DNA from: Anadara kagoshimensis
Lineage: Eukaryota > Mollusca > Bivalvia > Arcoida > Arcidae
Assembly (NCBI GenBank): GCA_021292105.1
Contig: CM037861.1
Location: forward strand, 73,012,509 to 73,076,508
Reading direction: 5' to 3'
Length of the DNA stretch: 64,000 nt
In this document: positions 27,301 through 42,300 of the stretch, in pieces
How the letters are laid out: every line of letters begins with the position of its first letter
Numbering within the stretch: the first letter of the stretch is position 1
Made by a program: the position numbers and the translations under genes
The notes under the pieces: generated by a model
What the model was told of the DNA's origin: nothing
The model's database searches: none
Seen by the model: the letters and a program-made list of their open reading frames with translations, nothing else

Positions 27301-30300
27301 GGAGTATGTTAGTGTCTGAACAGTAAGGTAATTGGAGTATGTTAGTGTCTGAACAGTAAGGTAATTGGAGTATGTGAGTGTCTGAACAGTAAGGTAATTG
27401 GAGTATGTTAGTATCTGAACAGTAAGGTAATTGGAGTATGTTAGTGTCTGAACAGTAAGGTAATTGGAGTATGTTAGTATCTGAACAGTAAGGTAATTGG
27501 AGTATGTTAGTATCTGAACAGTAAGGTAATTGGAGTATGTTAGTGTCTGAACAGTAAGGTAATTGGAGTATGTTAGTGTCTGAACAGTAAGGTAATTGGA
27601 GTATGTTAGTGTCTGAACAGTAAGGTAATTGGAGTATGTTAGTGTCTGAACAGTAAGGTAATTGGAGTATGTTAGTATCTGAACAGTAAGGTAATGGGAG
27701 TATGTTAGTATCTGAACAGTAAGGTAATGGGAGTATGTTAGTGTCTGAACAGTTAGGTAATGGGAGTATGTTAGTGTCTGAACAGTAAGGTAATTGGAGT
27801 ATGTTAGTATCTGAACAGTTAGGTAGTTGGAGTATGTTAGTGTCTGAACAGTAAGGTAATTGGAGTATGTTAGTATCTGTACAGTAAGGTAATTGGAGTA
27901 TGTTAGTGTCTGAACAGTTAGGTAATGGGAGTATGTTAGTGTCTGAACAGTAAGGTAATTGGAGTATGTTAGTATCTGTACAGTAAGGTAATTGGAGTAT
28001 GTTAGTGTCTGAACAGTTAGGTAATGGGAGTATGTTAGTGTCTGAACAGTAAGGTAATTGGAGTATGTTAGTATCTGAACAGTTAGGTAGTTAGAGTATG
28101 TTAGTATCTGAACAGTAAGGTAATTGGAGTATGTTAGTGTCTGAACAGTAAGGTAATTGGAGTATGTTAGTGTCTGAACAGTAAGGTAATTGGAGTATGT
28201 GAGTGTCTGAACAGTAAGGTAATTGGAGTATGTTAGTATCTGAACAGTAAGGTAATTGGAGTATGTTAGTGTCTGAACAGTAAGGTAATTGGAGTATGTT
28301 AGTATCTGAACAGTAAGGTAATTGGAGTATGTTAGTATCTGAACAGTAAGGTAATTGGAGTATGTTAGTGTCTGAACAGTAAGGTAATTGGAGTATGTTA
28401 GTGTCTGAACAGTAAGGTAATTGGAGTATGTTAGTGTCTGAACAGTAAGGTAATTGGAGTATGTTAGTGTCTGAACAGTAAGGTAATTGGAGTATGTTAG
28501 TATCTGAACAGTAAGGTAATGGGAGTATGTTAGTGTCTGAACAGTAAGGTAATTGGAGTATGTTAGTGTCTGAACAGTAAGGTAATGGGAGTATGTTAGT
28601 GTCTGAACAGTAAGGTAAATGGAGTATGTTAGTATCTGAACAGTAAGGTAATTGGAGTATGTTAGTGTCTGAACAGTAAGGTAATTGGAGTATGTTAGTA
28701 TCTGAACAGTAAGGTAATTGGAGTATGTTAGTGTCTGAACAGTAAGGTAATTGGAGTATGTTAGTATCTGAACAGTAAGGTAATTGGAGTATGTTAGTGT
28801 CTGAACAGTAAGGTAATTGGAGTATGTTAGTGTCTGAACAGTAAGGTAATTGGAGTATGTTAGTGTCTGAACAGTAAGGTAATTGGAGTATGTTAGTGTC
28901 TGAACAGTAAGGTAATGGGAGTATGTTAGTATCTGAACAGCAAGGTAATTGGTGTATGTTAGTATCTGAACAGTAAGGTAATTGGAGTATGTTAGTATCT
29001 GAACAGTAAGGTAATGGGAGTATGTTAGTGTCTGAACAGTAAGGTAATTGGAGTATGTTAGTGTCTGAACAGTAAGGTAATGGGAGTATGTTAGTGTCTG
29101 AACAGTAAGGTAAATGGAGTATGTTAGTATCTGAACAGTAAGGTAATTGGAGTATGTTATTGTCTGAACAGTAAGGTAATTGGAGTATGTTAGTATCTGA
29201 ACAGTAAGGTAATGGGAGTATGTTAGTGTCTGAACAGTAAGGTAATTGGAGTATGTTAGTATCTGAACAGTAAGGTAATGGAGTATGTTAGTATCTGAAC
29301 AGTAAGGTAATTGGAGTATGTTAGTGTCTGAACAGTAAGGTAATTGGAGTATGTTAGTATCTGAACAGTAAGGTAATGGGAGTATGTTAGTATCTGAACA
29401 GTAAGGTAATTGGAGTATGTTAGTGTCTGAACAGTAAGGTAATTGGAGTATGTTAGTATCTGAACAGCAAGGTAATTGGTGTATGTTAGTGTCTGAACAG
29501 TAAGGTAATTGGAGTATGTTAGTATCTGAACAGCAAGGTAATTGGTGTATGTTAGTGTCTGAACAGTAAGGTAATTGGAGTATGTTAGTGTCTGAACAGT
29601 AAGGTAATGGGAGTATGTTAGTATCTGAACAGTAAGGTAATTGGAGTATGTTAGTGTCTGAACAGTAAGGTAATGGGAGTATGTTAGTATCTGAACAGTA
29701 AGGTAATTGGAGGATGTTAGTGTCTGAACAGTAAGGTAATTGGAGTATGTTAGTGTCTGAACAGTAAGGTAATTGGAGTATGTTAGTGTCTGAACAGTAA
29801 GGTAATTAGAGTATGTTAGTGTCCGAACAGTCAGTTTAATGTTAAATACAAACATTTGAAATAAATTTTGCTTGATTTGAACAGAAATCATTTTTACGAA
29901 GGAGAAACAAGATTCTAGGTTGAGTAATACCATATTTTAATAATTTTTTGTTTATTTTTAAGTTGCTGTATATTGTACCTATACAATAATTGAAATGCAT
30001 GCTAAGTGTTATTATTTGTTGAATGTTGCATTCTATGTTTAATAACCATGAAAACTTGTGATATAAAAACTGAGAACATAATAAAACACAATCTGAACTT
30101 TTGATATACATAGATATTTATTCCTAGGTCAGGATTTTTTCAATTAATACATGTACATGTACTAAAGATTTTGAAATTTTTTCAGAATGGTTGTACAAGA
30201 AGAATACTGTTTGCATTTCACTGAGAAAGGGGACTATTCTAATTGGACTTCTAATGAGGGTATACATGGGTGTCCTTTAATGTTTTGTTATAATGTTCAT

Positions 30301-33300
30301 TCTGTTGTCTTATTATTGTTAACTGTCCAACTTGCTTTGTGTTTTGTGAATATTACAAAATGAGAATTTGTTTGTGGATTCTAAGATATAATTATTGAGG
30401 TACTGAAAGTTTTCACATGATTTGCTCAGTGGTTGGTAATTTGTGTGATCTTTCTCTTCCAACTGCAGAACGAACAAAACCACTTAGTTATTATCCCACT
30501 TCAAGACTTGATGAATATGTGACAGGAGTAATGTCTATGTACAGGTGCAAGGTTAAAACTGGCTAAAACATCATCATTAATAGTTGTGGTCTACCCAGAC
30601 AAGGGGACTTTGAAGCTATCTATAGAGTCTGCTATAACAACTCTTGCTGGCAGAGTGTTCCAGAGACACATAGCTACTGGGATAAAAGATGTCTGTTAGA
30701 ATATAGTTCTGGAGAGTGGTACCAGGCATTTTTGACTTTTGTCTCTGGTCCTTACGGATATCTACTGTAGATGGTGCTTTACCTGTATGTATATCCACAA
30801 AGGAGTGATGTTCTACAATTTGTTTTGACTTCTCTACATTTGGTTCAGAAATAGACTTTTGTGTGAATTATACATAAAAAGATTCACAAATAGTTTTAAT
30901 TAATACTCGTATGTTATTGAAATAGAAATAGCTTTGATATTTGTTAAATTTGTTCTTTAAGTGCTCATATATCATTGGCTTAACTGTTGTATGACCCTGT
31001 GTATACCCTCTGAAGTTACAAGTAGACTTTTGTTAGGTACTTGGTGAAATAGGAATATTGAAAAGGGAAATATTTTACTATGTGTTAATTACATTACTGT
31101 AATTATAGTTTGTAAGCATTTAAAATAAAAATTTGTATGGTGAAAGTAAAGATGTAACTGCTGAAAGTGGGTTCATTTTAAAGTGTTTATGAGAATAAAC
31201 ATGAGAGTACTTGTTATTCTTTGTTTAATGCATAATGTTGAAGATATATTAGAATGCCAAGCTAGTAAACTGAAACAGTAAAAGGTGATATCTATGGCAT
31301 GTCAGAAAATTACCTATAAAGTATAACCAGCATTATTCAACAACATCCATAACATTAACTAAAACAAACAAGTGATATGATATACAGTCAAACCTGTCTA
31401 TAAAGACCACCTAAGGGAACCAGTAAAAGTGGCCTTTATAAATAGCTTCAAATAATATTAATAAAGAACAATTGGGATACTATTCTACTGACCTTTATAA
31501 GTTGGTTATATAGAGCCTCAGGTGGCCTTTAAGGCAGGTTGGACATACCATATTTGCAGATGAAAATGTTGAATTTAGTAGTACAGTTATATTTAGGTTA
31601 ATTAATGACTTAACATCTTGGGTAAATTAAGATCTTTGATGTAAAGTTAAGGTAAAATTTAATTATAGTAAATCAGCAGAAAATAACCAGGGTTTTCTTA
31701 GAAAACAGAGACCGACATGTAATAACATTTTGATGAATATATAATAAAATTATACCTTGTACGATTTTTCATTGTAAATGCTCTTGACATATAGGGATTT
31801 AAATTGCTAACTTTTGATGAGCTTAATGTTAAACGCTTATATATTTTAATTTGTTTTTCTCATCAACTATGGGCCAAATTTGATACAATATTTTATTATA
31901 ACTATATCTCAATTCAGCTATGCTTCAAGTTAAGAGGTTTTGTCCAGTTTAGTCTTCTTATGGGAAAGAAGGGAAAATTGGATCTGCTTAAAGTATTTTA
32001 TATTAAGTGGGCACATCACATCAGTAAAACTGCAAGAGATTTGCGGTAAAAACCTAAGTTGACATTCTATCGTGTTCTGTAAAACTAATAAATCTGTTTG
32101 GATGTAGAATTTGTTATATCCATGAACTAGCCGTCATTACAATTGTTGCAAGAATGGCTAAACTAAGTAAAAAATTAATAAATTGATCATGTACCAGATT
32201 TAAAAAAAAAAACGATTATTAGAGATTTTGTGTGGAATGCAACCCATATTCATAGAAAAACAATCCAGTTTGTTAAAAGTAACTTATCCAAGCAAGTAAA
32301 CTAGCTATCCTTCAATTTTACATTTGTATTTTAATATATTACTAAGTTTTAGTTGTAATGTTATAACTAGTTAATTTGGCTACTTTTGATGCTGCTCCCA
32401 AATTTAATGTTGTAATAACCATTGAATCCCTATGTGTTAGATATATAGACTACCGTAATATAACAAGCTGTTTGTTTTACATGGAATTTGCATGATACAT
32501 CAAATACAAATTCTACATGCCATTGGATAATATTTTTAATGTATTTATTCAATGAAAAATTATATATTTTATCTTTGCATGTAAACATTCAAAACATGAT
32601 TGCTCCTTAGTGCATGATTGATGCATGTCAGACTTATTCTGAGGTTTTAACTTTTTAACAACCAGTTGAAAATTTGAAAATAAGAAATAATGTTACTAAA
32701 TGATATATAAAATGTTGCTGTCACATAAAATGTACTTGGCAGTCCAGGACAGAATCACTATGTAGTTGCTGTCACATTAAATGTACTTGGCAGTCCAGGA
32801 CAGAATCAATATGTAGTTGCTGTCACATAAAATGTACTTGGCAGTCCAGGACAGAGTCACTATGTAGTTGTTGCAATAATATGCATGAAAAAGAAGAGTA
32901 AGACAAAAATTTAACACTTATATAAACATTTTTATGATAAACTGGTATTATATGTAACTGATTAATATTGCTGATGATACAAATAGGACCCATTACAGAT
33001 GATACATCCCACTGAAAAAGGGATATATTATCATTGATATGTATTGTTCAAGCCTTTAATTTCAATAATATCTGTTTTATATTAAATTATTATAATAAAA
33101 TGTATTTACTTTATTTTTTCCATTCTACAGCACAAACCCAATATTTCTAGAGAAAGTGATGTTAGAAGAAGCCGGAGAAGAAGCCACGTAAGTTATATAC
33201 AACCAGTAACCGGGACAACCATTAGGAATTTATATTACAATTTGTTTTTATTAGTGTAACAATAAATTATGATCAAATGTTACTATTATCTTATAAGTAT

Positions 33301-36300
33301 AGACTATATGTTGATCTTTTACTGTATTTTGTAAGATGCTGCCATGAAACTTCATTTACTCTTCATCTTCATTGTTACTCTTTACAGATGTTTACATTAT
33401 AGAAGCCAGATCATACCAGTTTTTGAGGAATTACAATTTTTTACTAGCTGCAAATTTAAACAATAATAATACACAATTATTACCTACATTTATTATTAGA
33501 GACTATGTTACTATTTTCACCAGCTTGTATTGACTCAATATCTATCTTATTTTTTGTAACTCAATGAGTTGAAATCAATATTTAATTATACTGGGGAACA
33601 TAGAACAGTTGAACAGTTGTTCTATGATCTTTGATTCTGTAAAACTTGATAAATATTTTAGTAAAGCTTCTGTTGTGTAATGGTAAGTGTTATTATTTTA
33701 TTGATGGCTTGAAAACATTCTGCAGATTGGTGTTTATTATTTTGGCCATTATCACATTACAGAACCATAATTTTAGTTATCGTCAACTACTGAATTATTG
33801 TTTATTTATTGTATCTAAACCAGGTCCAAATTTCCCTGATAAAACCTAACTTATTGACTAACCCATTGGCTATGATGCTCCTTTGTAATACACATTTCTT
33901 ATGTTAATTAATAAAGATCTTATATGACGTTTGATTGTACTGTACTTAGTCAACTTTATGTTAGAATGCACAAAACAGATTTGTATCTGAAATAAAAATA
34001 TCCATGTGTTGTAAATAAGATCCAAATAGATAGATATACATCTTATTATAAACCTTACAAAATAGAATTTAAAATCGTCATTTATCATAAGTGTCGGTTG
34101 TGTTGGTTATTCTCTACATGTGTGTTTCTTATTTTATTACTTCTTCCATTGGTTGTTTTATGTTCTTTGTTGCATTAATTATGACCAGATAAATTTTTCT
34201 TTCTAATACTTAATTCAAATCTTGGATTAAACTCTTGAGTTTTGAGTTGTGTAAACATATGATCACAGAATATGATGCTCTAAGATGATACCTACCTTGA
34301 ATTATATGTTATTGTACCAGTACATAGTTTGTAAAAATTTAACAGTTTTATATCTGCCTTGTCATTCCTTAACTTGTTGGGGGGAATTTAACAGTTTAAA
34401 TGCTGCCTGGTCATTTCTGAACTTATCAAGATAATTTAATAGATGAATTACTGCATGGTCATTACTAAACTTGTCCAGAAAATAAATTTTACAGTTTAAT
34501 TTTGCCTGATCATTCCTTAACATGTTAAGACAATTTAACAGTTACATTACTACCTGGTCATTCCTTCTCTGGTCAGAAAAATTTAACATTTTAAATCCTC
34601 GCACATTAATTCCTCAGCTTGTCAAGAAATTTGACAATTAAATTTTTGTCAGGTCATTCCTGAATTGCTGCCTGGTCAATCCTGAACTTGTCTGGTAAAT
34701 TTAACAGTTAAATTGCTGCCTGTTCAATCCTGAACTTGTCTGGAAAATTTAACAGTTAAATTGCTGCCTGGTCATTCCTGATTTGTCTGGAAAATTTAAC
34801 AGTTAAATTGCTGCCTGGTCATTCCTGACTTGTCCAGAAAATTTAACAGTTAAATTGCTGCCTGGTCATTCCTGAACTTGTCCAGAAAATTTACAGTTAA
34901 ATTGCTGCCTGGTCATTCCTGAACTTGTCCAGAAAATTTAACAGTTAAATTGCTGTCTGGTCATCCTGAACTTGTCAGAAAATTTAACAGTTAAATTGCT
35001 GTCTGGTCATTCCTGAATTTGTCTGGAAAATTTAACAGTTAAATTGCTGTCTGGTCATTCCTGAATTTGTCTGGAAAATTTAACAGTTAATTGCTGTCTG
35101 GTCATTCCTGAATTTGTCTGGAAAATTTAACAGTTACATTGCTGTCTGGTCATTCCTGAATTTGTCTAGAAAATTTAACAGTTAAGTTGCTGCCTGGTCA
35201 TTCCTGAATTTGTCTAGAAATTTAACAGTAAGTTGCTGCCTGGTCATTCCTGAACTTGTCCAGAAAATTTAACAGTTAAATTGCTGCCTGGTCATTCCTG
35301 AATTTGTCAGAAAATTTAACAGTTAAATTGCTGTCTGGTCATTCCTGATTTGTTGGAAAATTTAACAGTTAAATTGCTGCCTGGTCATTCCTGATTTGTC
35401 CAGAAAATTTAAACAGTTAAGTTGCTGCCTGGTCATTCCTGAACTTGTCCAGAAAATTTAACAGTTAAATTGCTGTCTGGTCATTCCTGAACTTGTCCAG
35501 AAAATTTAACAGTTAAATTGCTGCCTGGTCATTCCTGAACTTGTCCAGAAAATTTAACAGTTACATTGCTGTCTGGTCATTCCTGAACTTGTCCAGAAAA
35601 TTTAACAGTTAAATTGCTGCCTGGTCATGCCTGAACTTGTCCAGAAAATTTAACAGTTAAATTGCTGCCTGGTCATGCCTAAATTTGTCCGGAAAATTTA
35701 ACAGTTACATTGCTGTCTGGTCATTCCTGAATTTGTCTGGAAAATTTAACAGTTAAGTTGCTGCCTGGTCATTCCTGAACTTGTCTGGAAAATTTAACAG
35801 TTACATTGCTGTGTGGTCATTCCTGAATTTGTCTGGAAAATTTAACAGTTACATTGCTGTCTGGTCATTCCTGAATTTGTCTGGAAAATTTAACAGTTAC
35901 ATTGCTGTCTGGTCATTCCTGAATTTGTCTGGAAAATTTAACAGTTACATTGCTGTCTGGTCATTCCTGAACTTGTCTAGAAAATTTAACAGTTAAGTTG
36001 CTGCCTGGTCATTCCTGAATTTGTCTAGAAAATTTAACAGTTAAGTTGCTGCCTGGTCATTCCTGAATTTGTCTAGAAAATTTAACAGTTAAGTTGCTGC
36101 CTGGTCATTCCTGAACTTGTCCAGAAAATTTAACAGTTAAATTGCTGTCTGGTCATTCCTGAATTTGTCTGGAAAATTTAACAGTTACATTGCTGTCTGG
36201 TCATTCCTGAATTTGTCTAGAAAATTTAACAGTTAAGTTGCTGCCTGGTCATTCCTGAACTTGTCCAGAAAATTTAACAGTTAAGTTGCTGCCTGGTCAT

Positions 36301-39300
36301 TCCTGAACTTGTCTGGAAAATCCAACAGTTAAGTTGCTGCCATGTCATTTTTGAACTTGTCTGGAAAATTTAACAGTTACATTGCTGTCTGGTCATTCCT
36401 GAATTTGTCTGGAAAATTTAACAGTTAAATTGCTGCCTGGTCATTCCTGAACTTGTCCAGAAAATTTAACAGTTAAATTGCTGCCTGGTCATTCCTGAAC
36501 TTGTCTGGAAAATTCAACAGTTAAGTTGCTGCCATGTCATTCCCGAACTTGTCCAGAAAACTTAACAGTTGAATTGCTGTCTAGTCATTCCTGAATTTGT
36601 CTGGAAAATTTAACAGTTAAGTTGCTGCCTGGTCATTCCTTAACATGTAAAGTCATTATCATTTGATTATAAAATTTTATTTCCTAAGCACATGCTGAAA
36701 GTCACATAGCATCACCTTAGGTAGAAGTTAATTGTCTAATTGGGTTAAAACTTTGGTTATAGTGCATGATGTCACAGGAATTTAGAAGAATCACTTGTTA
36801 CAACATATAACATATACCTAACTGTTTAATAATTATAAATAATGTTTGAAATATCTTGACACTATAGTTTATGGTGAAGGATTATTTATAGTAAGGTATT
36901 TCAGGGTTCTTCAGTTTACCAAACATTAAAACAATAAGGAATGGAAAATGTTTTCTTAACTGTATATTGCAATTAAGCTAACCATACCAAATGAAGTTAT
37001 AACTTTTGTTATACATATGGAAAATTATTAACAAGACAGGAATTGAACACAATGAAAAAATGATGTTGAATGTCAGCATTGTTATAGGTATCTAATAGTG
37101 ATGTTGAATGTCAGCATTGTTATAGGTATCTAATGGTGATGTTGAATGTCAGCATTGTTATAGGTATCTAATAGTGATGTTGAATGTCAGCATTGTTATA
37201 GGTATCTAATGGTGATGTTGAATGTCATCATTGTTATAGGTATCTAATGGTGATGTTGAATGTCAGCATTGTTATAGGTATCTAATAGTGATGTTGAATG
37301 TCAGCATTGTTATAGGTATCTAATGGTGATGTTGAATGTCAGCATTGTTATAGGTATCTAATAGTGATGTTGAATGTCAGCATTGTTATAGGTATCTAAT
37401 GGTGATGTTGAATGTCAGCACTGTTATAGGTATCTAATGGTGATGTTGAATGTCAGCATTGTTATAGGTATCTAATGGTGATGTTGAATGTCAGCATTGT
37501 TATAGGTATCTAATGGTGATGTTGAATGTCATCATTGTTATAGGTATCTAATGGTGATGTTGAATGTCAGCATTGTTATAGGTATCTAATAGTGATGTTG
37601 AATGTCAGCATTGTTATAGGTATCTAATGGTGATGTTGAATGTCAGCATTGTTATAGGTATCTAATAGTGATGTTGAATGTCAGCATTGTTATAGGTATC
37701 TAATGGTGATGTTGAATGTCAGCATTGTTATAGGTATCTAATGGTGATGTTGAATGTCAGCATTGTTATAGGTATCTAATGGTGATGTTGAATGTCAGCA
37801 TTGTTATAGGTATCTAATGGTGATGTTGAATGTCATCATTGTTATAGGTATCTAATGGTGATGTTGAATGTCAGCATTGTTATAGGTATCTAATAGTGAT
37901 GTTGAATGTCAGCATTGTTATAGGTATCTAATGGTGATGTTGAATGTCAGCATTGTTATAGGTATCTAATAGTGATGTTGAATGTCAGCATTGTTATAGG
38001 TATCTAATGGTGATGTTGAATGTCAGCATTGTTATAGGTATCTAATAGTGATGTTGAATGTCGGCATTGTTATAGGTATCTAATAGTGATGTTGAATGTC
38101 ATCATTGTTATAGGTATCTAATAGTGATGTTGAATGTCAGCATTGTTATAGGTATCTAATGGTGATGTTGAATGTCAGCATTGTTATAGGTATCTAATAG
38201 TGATGTTGAATGTCGGCATTGTTATGAGTATCTAATGGTGATGTTGAATGTCAGCATTGTTATAGGTATCTAATGGTGATGTTGAATGTCAGCATTGTTA
38301 GAATGTCAGCATTGTTATTGGTATCTAATGGTGATGTTGAATGTCAGCATTGTTATTGGTATCTAATGGTGATGTTGAATGTCAGCATTGTTATAGGTAT
38401 CTAATAGTGATGTTGAATGTCAGCATTGTTATAGGTATCTAATGGTGATGTTGAATGTCAGCATTGTTATAGGTATCTAATAGTGATGTTGAATGTCAGC
38501 ATTGTTATAGGTATCTAATAGTGATGTTGAATGTCAGCATTGTTATAGGTATCTTATAGTGATGTTGAATGTCAGCATTGTTATAGGTATCTAATGGTGA
38601 TGTTGAATGTCAGCATTGTTATAGGTATCTAATGGTGATGTTGAATGTCAGCATTGTTATAGGTATCTAATAGTGATGTTGAATGTCAGCATTGTTATAG
38701 GTATCTAATAGTGATGTTGAATGTCAGCATTGTTATAGGTATCTAATAGTGATGTTGAATGTCAGCATTGTTATAGGTATCTAATAGTGATGTTGAATGT
38801 CAGTATTGTTATAGGTATCTAATGGTGATGTTGAATGTCAGCATTGTTATAGGTATCTAATGGTGATGTTGTATGTCAGCATTGTTATAGGTATCTAATG
38901 GTGATGTTGAATGTCAGCATTGTTATAGGTATCTAATAGTGATGTTGAATGTCAGCATTGTTATAGGTATCTAATGGTGATGTTGAATGTCAGCATTGTT
39001 ATAGGTATCTAATAGTGATGTTGAATGTCAGCATTGTTATAGGTATCTAATAGTGATGTTGAATGTCAGCATTGTTATAGGTATCTAATGGTGATGTTGA
39101 ATGTCAGCATTGTTATAGGTATCTAATGGTGATGTTGAATGTCAGCATTGTTATAGGTATCTAATGATGATGTTGAATGTCAGTATTGTTATAGGTATCT
39201 AATGGTGATGTTGAATGTCAGCATTGTTATGGGTATCTAATGGTGATGTTGAATGTCAGCATTGTTATAGGTATCTAATAGTGATGTTGAATGTCAGCAT

Positions 39301-42300
39301 TGTTATAGGTATCTAATAGTGATTAAACTATTTTAGTTACAAAACAAGTTTTCATATATAAAACTGGTGTTCGTACAATATAATGTAAATTTAGTTATTT
39401 TATAATAATGCTTCTCCTGAACATTTCAAATCATTTACTATTTATTTCAAGATATGTCTTTGTAAACTTGTAAACAACAAGTTAATTATCATAATCTGTT
39501 CTACAGTAAAGAAGAAAAATAATATTCAGAACTCCATAGTACGTTTTGTGTATCTTCTACAATTTTGTAAATTATTTTGAGTAGTTTGATATGGCTATTG
39601 AAGAGTAATCGTTATTCAGTGACAGATTTGTTTATATAATTTTCCTTTATTTAAGATTAGTCAATAATATTCATGATTTGACCATGAGGTTTTAATGCCA
39701 AAATTATCTTTGTAATAATCTATTTAAGTGAGAAAGGAAATTTTGGTAGTTTTCACAGAATTTCAATAGCTTTTGTTAAAATAAGTCATCATTTCTAATT
39801 ATAAAATTTTGAATGATGTAATTGTAGCTGTGGACATATTCTATTTCACAGATATCTATCATGTAAGGAGGAAACATCTGTTTTTAATCATTTTAGCTTG
39901 TTTGATTGTGATACAGTTATCATTTTAAGTCTTCACATTAAAACAGTTTCTCAACATTAATAATCCTTTAATCTGTACCCCAATAAAAATTCTGAGTTGA
40001 TCATCCCAGTCCACTGAAACAATATCTGAAATCATAATGACAAGTGCCTACATAACATACCTTGCAATAGTACAACACTTTATCCCCTCTGAAATATATG
40101 AAGGGAAATAACTGAGTTCTTTTGTAATGTTTTTGCCCAATATTTGTGTCCTTTTTATCTATTGTTATGCCAGCTATCAAGTAATACTAAAACATCATTG
40201 AAAAAACATGTCATAATTTGTTATAGTTAACAAACCCCTAACAGCTATAAACTACCGGTTATAGTTGACAAACCCCTGAACAGCTATAAACTACCGGTTA
40301 TAGTTAACAAACCCCTAACAGCTATAAACTACCGGTTATAGTTAACAAACCCATGAACAGCTATAAACTACCGGTTATAGTTGACAAACCCCTAACAGCT
40401 ATAAACTACCGGTTATAGTTGACAAACCCCTGAACAGCTATAAACTACCGGTTATAGTTAACAAACCCCTGAACAGCTATAAACTACCGGTTATAGTTGA
40501 CAAACCCCTGAACAGCTATAAACTACCGGTTATAGTTGACAAACCCCTAACAGCTATAAACTATGGTTATAGTTGACAAACCATGAACAGCTATAAACTA
40601 CCGGTTATAGTTGACAAACCCCTGAACAGCTATAAACTACCGGTTATAGTTGACAAACCCCTAACAGCTATAAACTACCGGTTATAGTTAACAAACCCAT
40701 GAACAGCTATAAACTACCGGTTATAGTTAACAAACCCCTGAACAGCTATAAACTACCGGTTATAGTTGACAAACCCCTAACAGCTATAAACTACCGGTTA
40801 TAGTTGACAAACCCCTGAAAAGCTATTAACTACCGGTTATAGTTGACAAACCTATGAACAGCTATAAACTACCGGTTATAGTTGACAAACCCTGAACAGC
40901 TATAAACTACCGGTTATAGTTGACAAACCCCTGAACAGCTATAAACTACCGGCTATAGTTGACAAACCCTGAACAGCTATTAACTACCAGTTATAGTTGA
41001 CAAACCCTGAACAGCTATAAACTACCGGTTATAGTTGACAAACCCCTGAACAGCTATAAACTACCGGTTATAGTTGACAAACCCCTGAACAGCTATTAAC
41101 TACCGGTTATAGTTGACAAACTCATGAACAGCTATAAACTACCGGTTATAGTTGACAAACCCCTGAACAGCTATAAACTACCGGTTATAGTTGACAAACC
41201 CCTGAACAGCTATAAACTACCGGTTATAGTTGACAAACCCCTGAACAGCTATTAACTACCGGTTATAGTTGACAAACCCATGAACAGCTATAAACTACCG
41301 GTTATAGTTGACAAACCCCTGAACAGCTATAAACTACCGGTTATAGTTGACAAACCCATGAACAGCTATAAACTACCGGTTATAGTTGACAAACCCCTGA
41401 ACAGCTATAAACTACTTGTTATAGTTAACAAACCCCTGAACAGCTATAAACTACCGGTTATAGTTAACAAACCCCTGAACAGCTATAAACTACCGGTTAT
41501 AGTTGACAAACCCATGAACAGCTATAAACTACCGGTTATAGTTGACAAACCCCTAACAGCTATAAACTACCGGTTATAGTTAACAAACCCCTGAACAGCT
41601 ATAAACTACCGGTTATAGTTGACAAAACCCCTAACAGCTATAAACTACCGGTTATAGTTAACAAACCCATGAACAGCTATAAACTACCGGTTATAGTTAA
41701 CAAACCCCTGAACAGCTATAAACTACCGGTTATAGTTGACAAACCCCTGAACAGCTATAAACTACCAGTTATAGTTAACAAACCCATGAACAGCTATAAA
41801 CTACCGGTTATAGTTGACAAATCCCTGAACAGCTATAAACTACCGGTTATAGTTGACAAACCCCTGAACAGCTATTAACTACCGGTTATAGTTGACAAAC
41901 CCCTGAACAGCTATAAACTACCGGTTATAGTTGACAAACCCCTAACAGCTATAAACTACCGGTTATAGTTGACAAACCCATGAACAGCTATAAACTACCG
42001 GTTATAGTTAACAAACCCCTGAACAGCTATAAACTACCTGTTATAGTTAACAACCCCCTGAACAGCTATAAACTACCGGTTATAGTTGACAAACCCCTGA
42101 ACAGCTATAAACTACCGGTTATAGTTGACAAACCCCTGAACAGCTATAAACTACCGGCTATAGTTGACAAACCCCTGAACAGCTATTAACTACCGGTTAT
42201 AGTTGACAAACCCTGAACAGCTATAAACTACCGGTTATAGTTGACAAACCCCTGAACAGCTATAAACTACGGGTTATAGTTGACAAACCCCTGAACAGCT

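Noticed and set aside
29885-29918. 34-nt stretch with acceptor ATTTGAACAG and donor GTTGAG, in the right entry phase after the exon at 20870
   Set aside because: It reads KNHFYEGETRF and then a stop, so it would end the protein before the conserved tail. The donor is weak. A truncated isoform cannot be excluded but nothing supports it.
6100-36648. Common origin of the two 48-bp arrays (6100 and 34332) and the 48-bp units in the first array
   Set aside because: The units share no sequence beyond short AT-rich words. The common period is probably coincidence.
39829-39863. 35-nt stretch between GTAATTGTAG and GTAAGG in the last intron
   Set aside because: Its length would shift the frame of the last exon and there is no partner exon to restore it.
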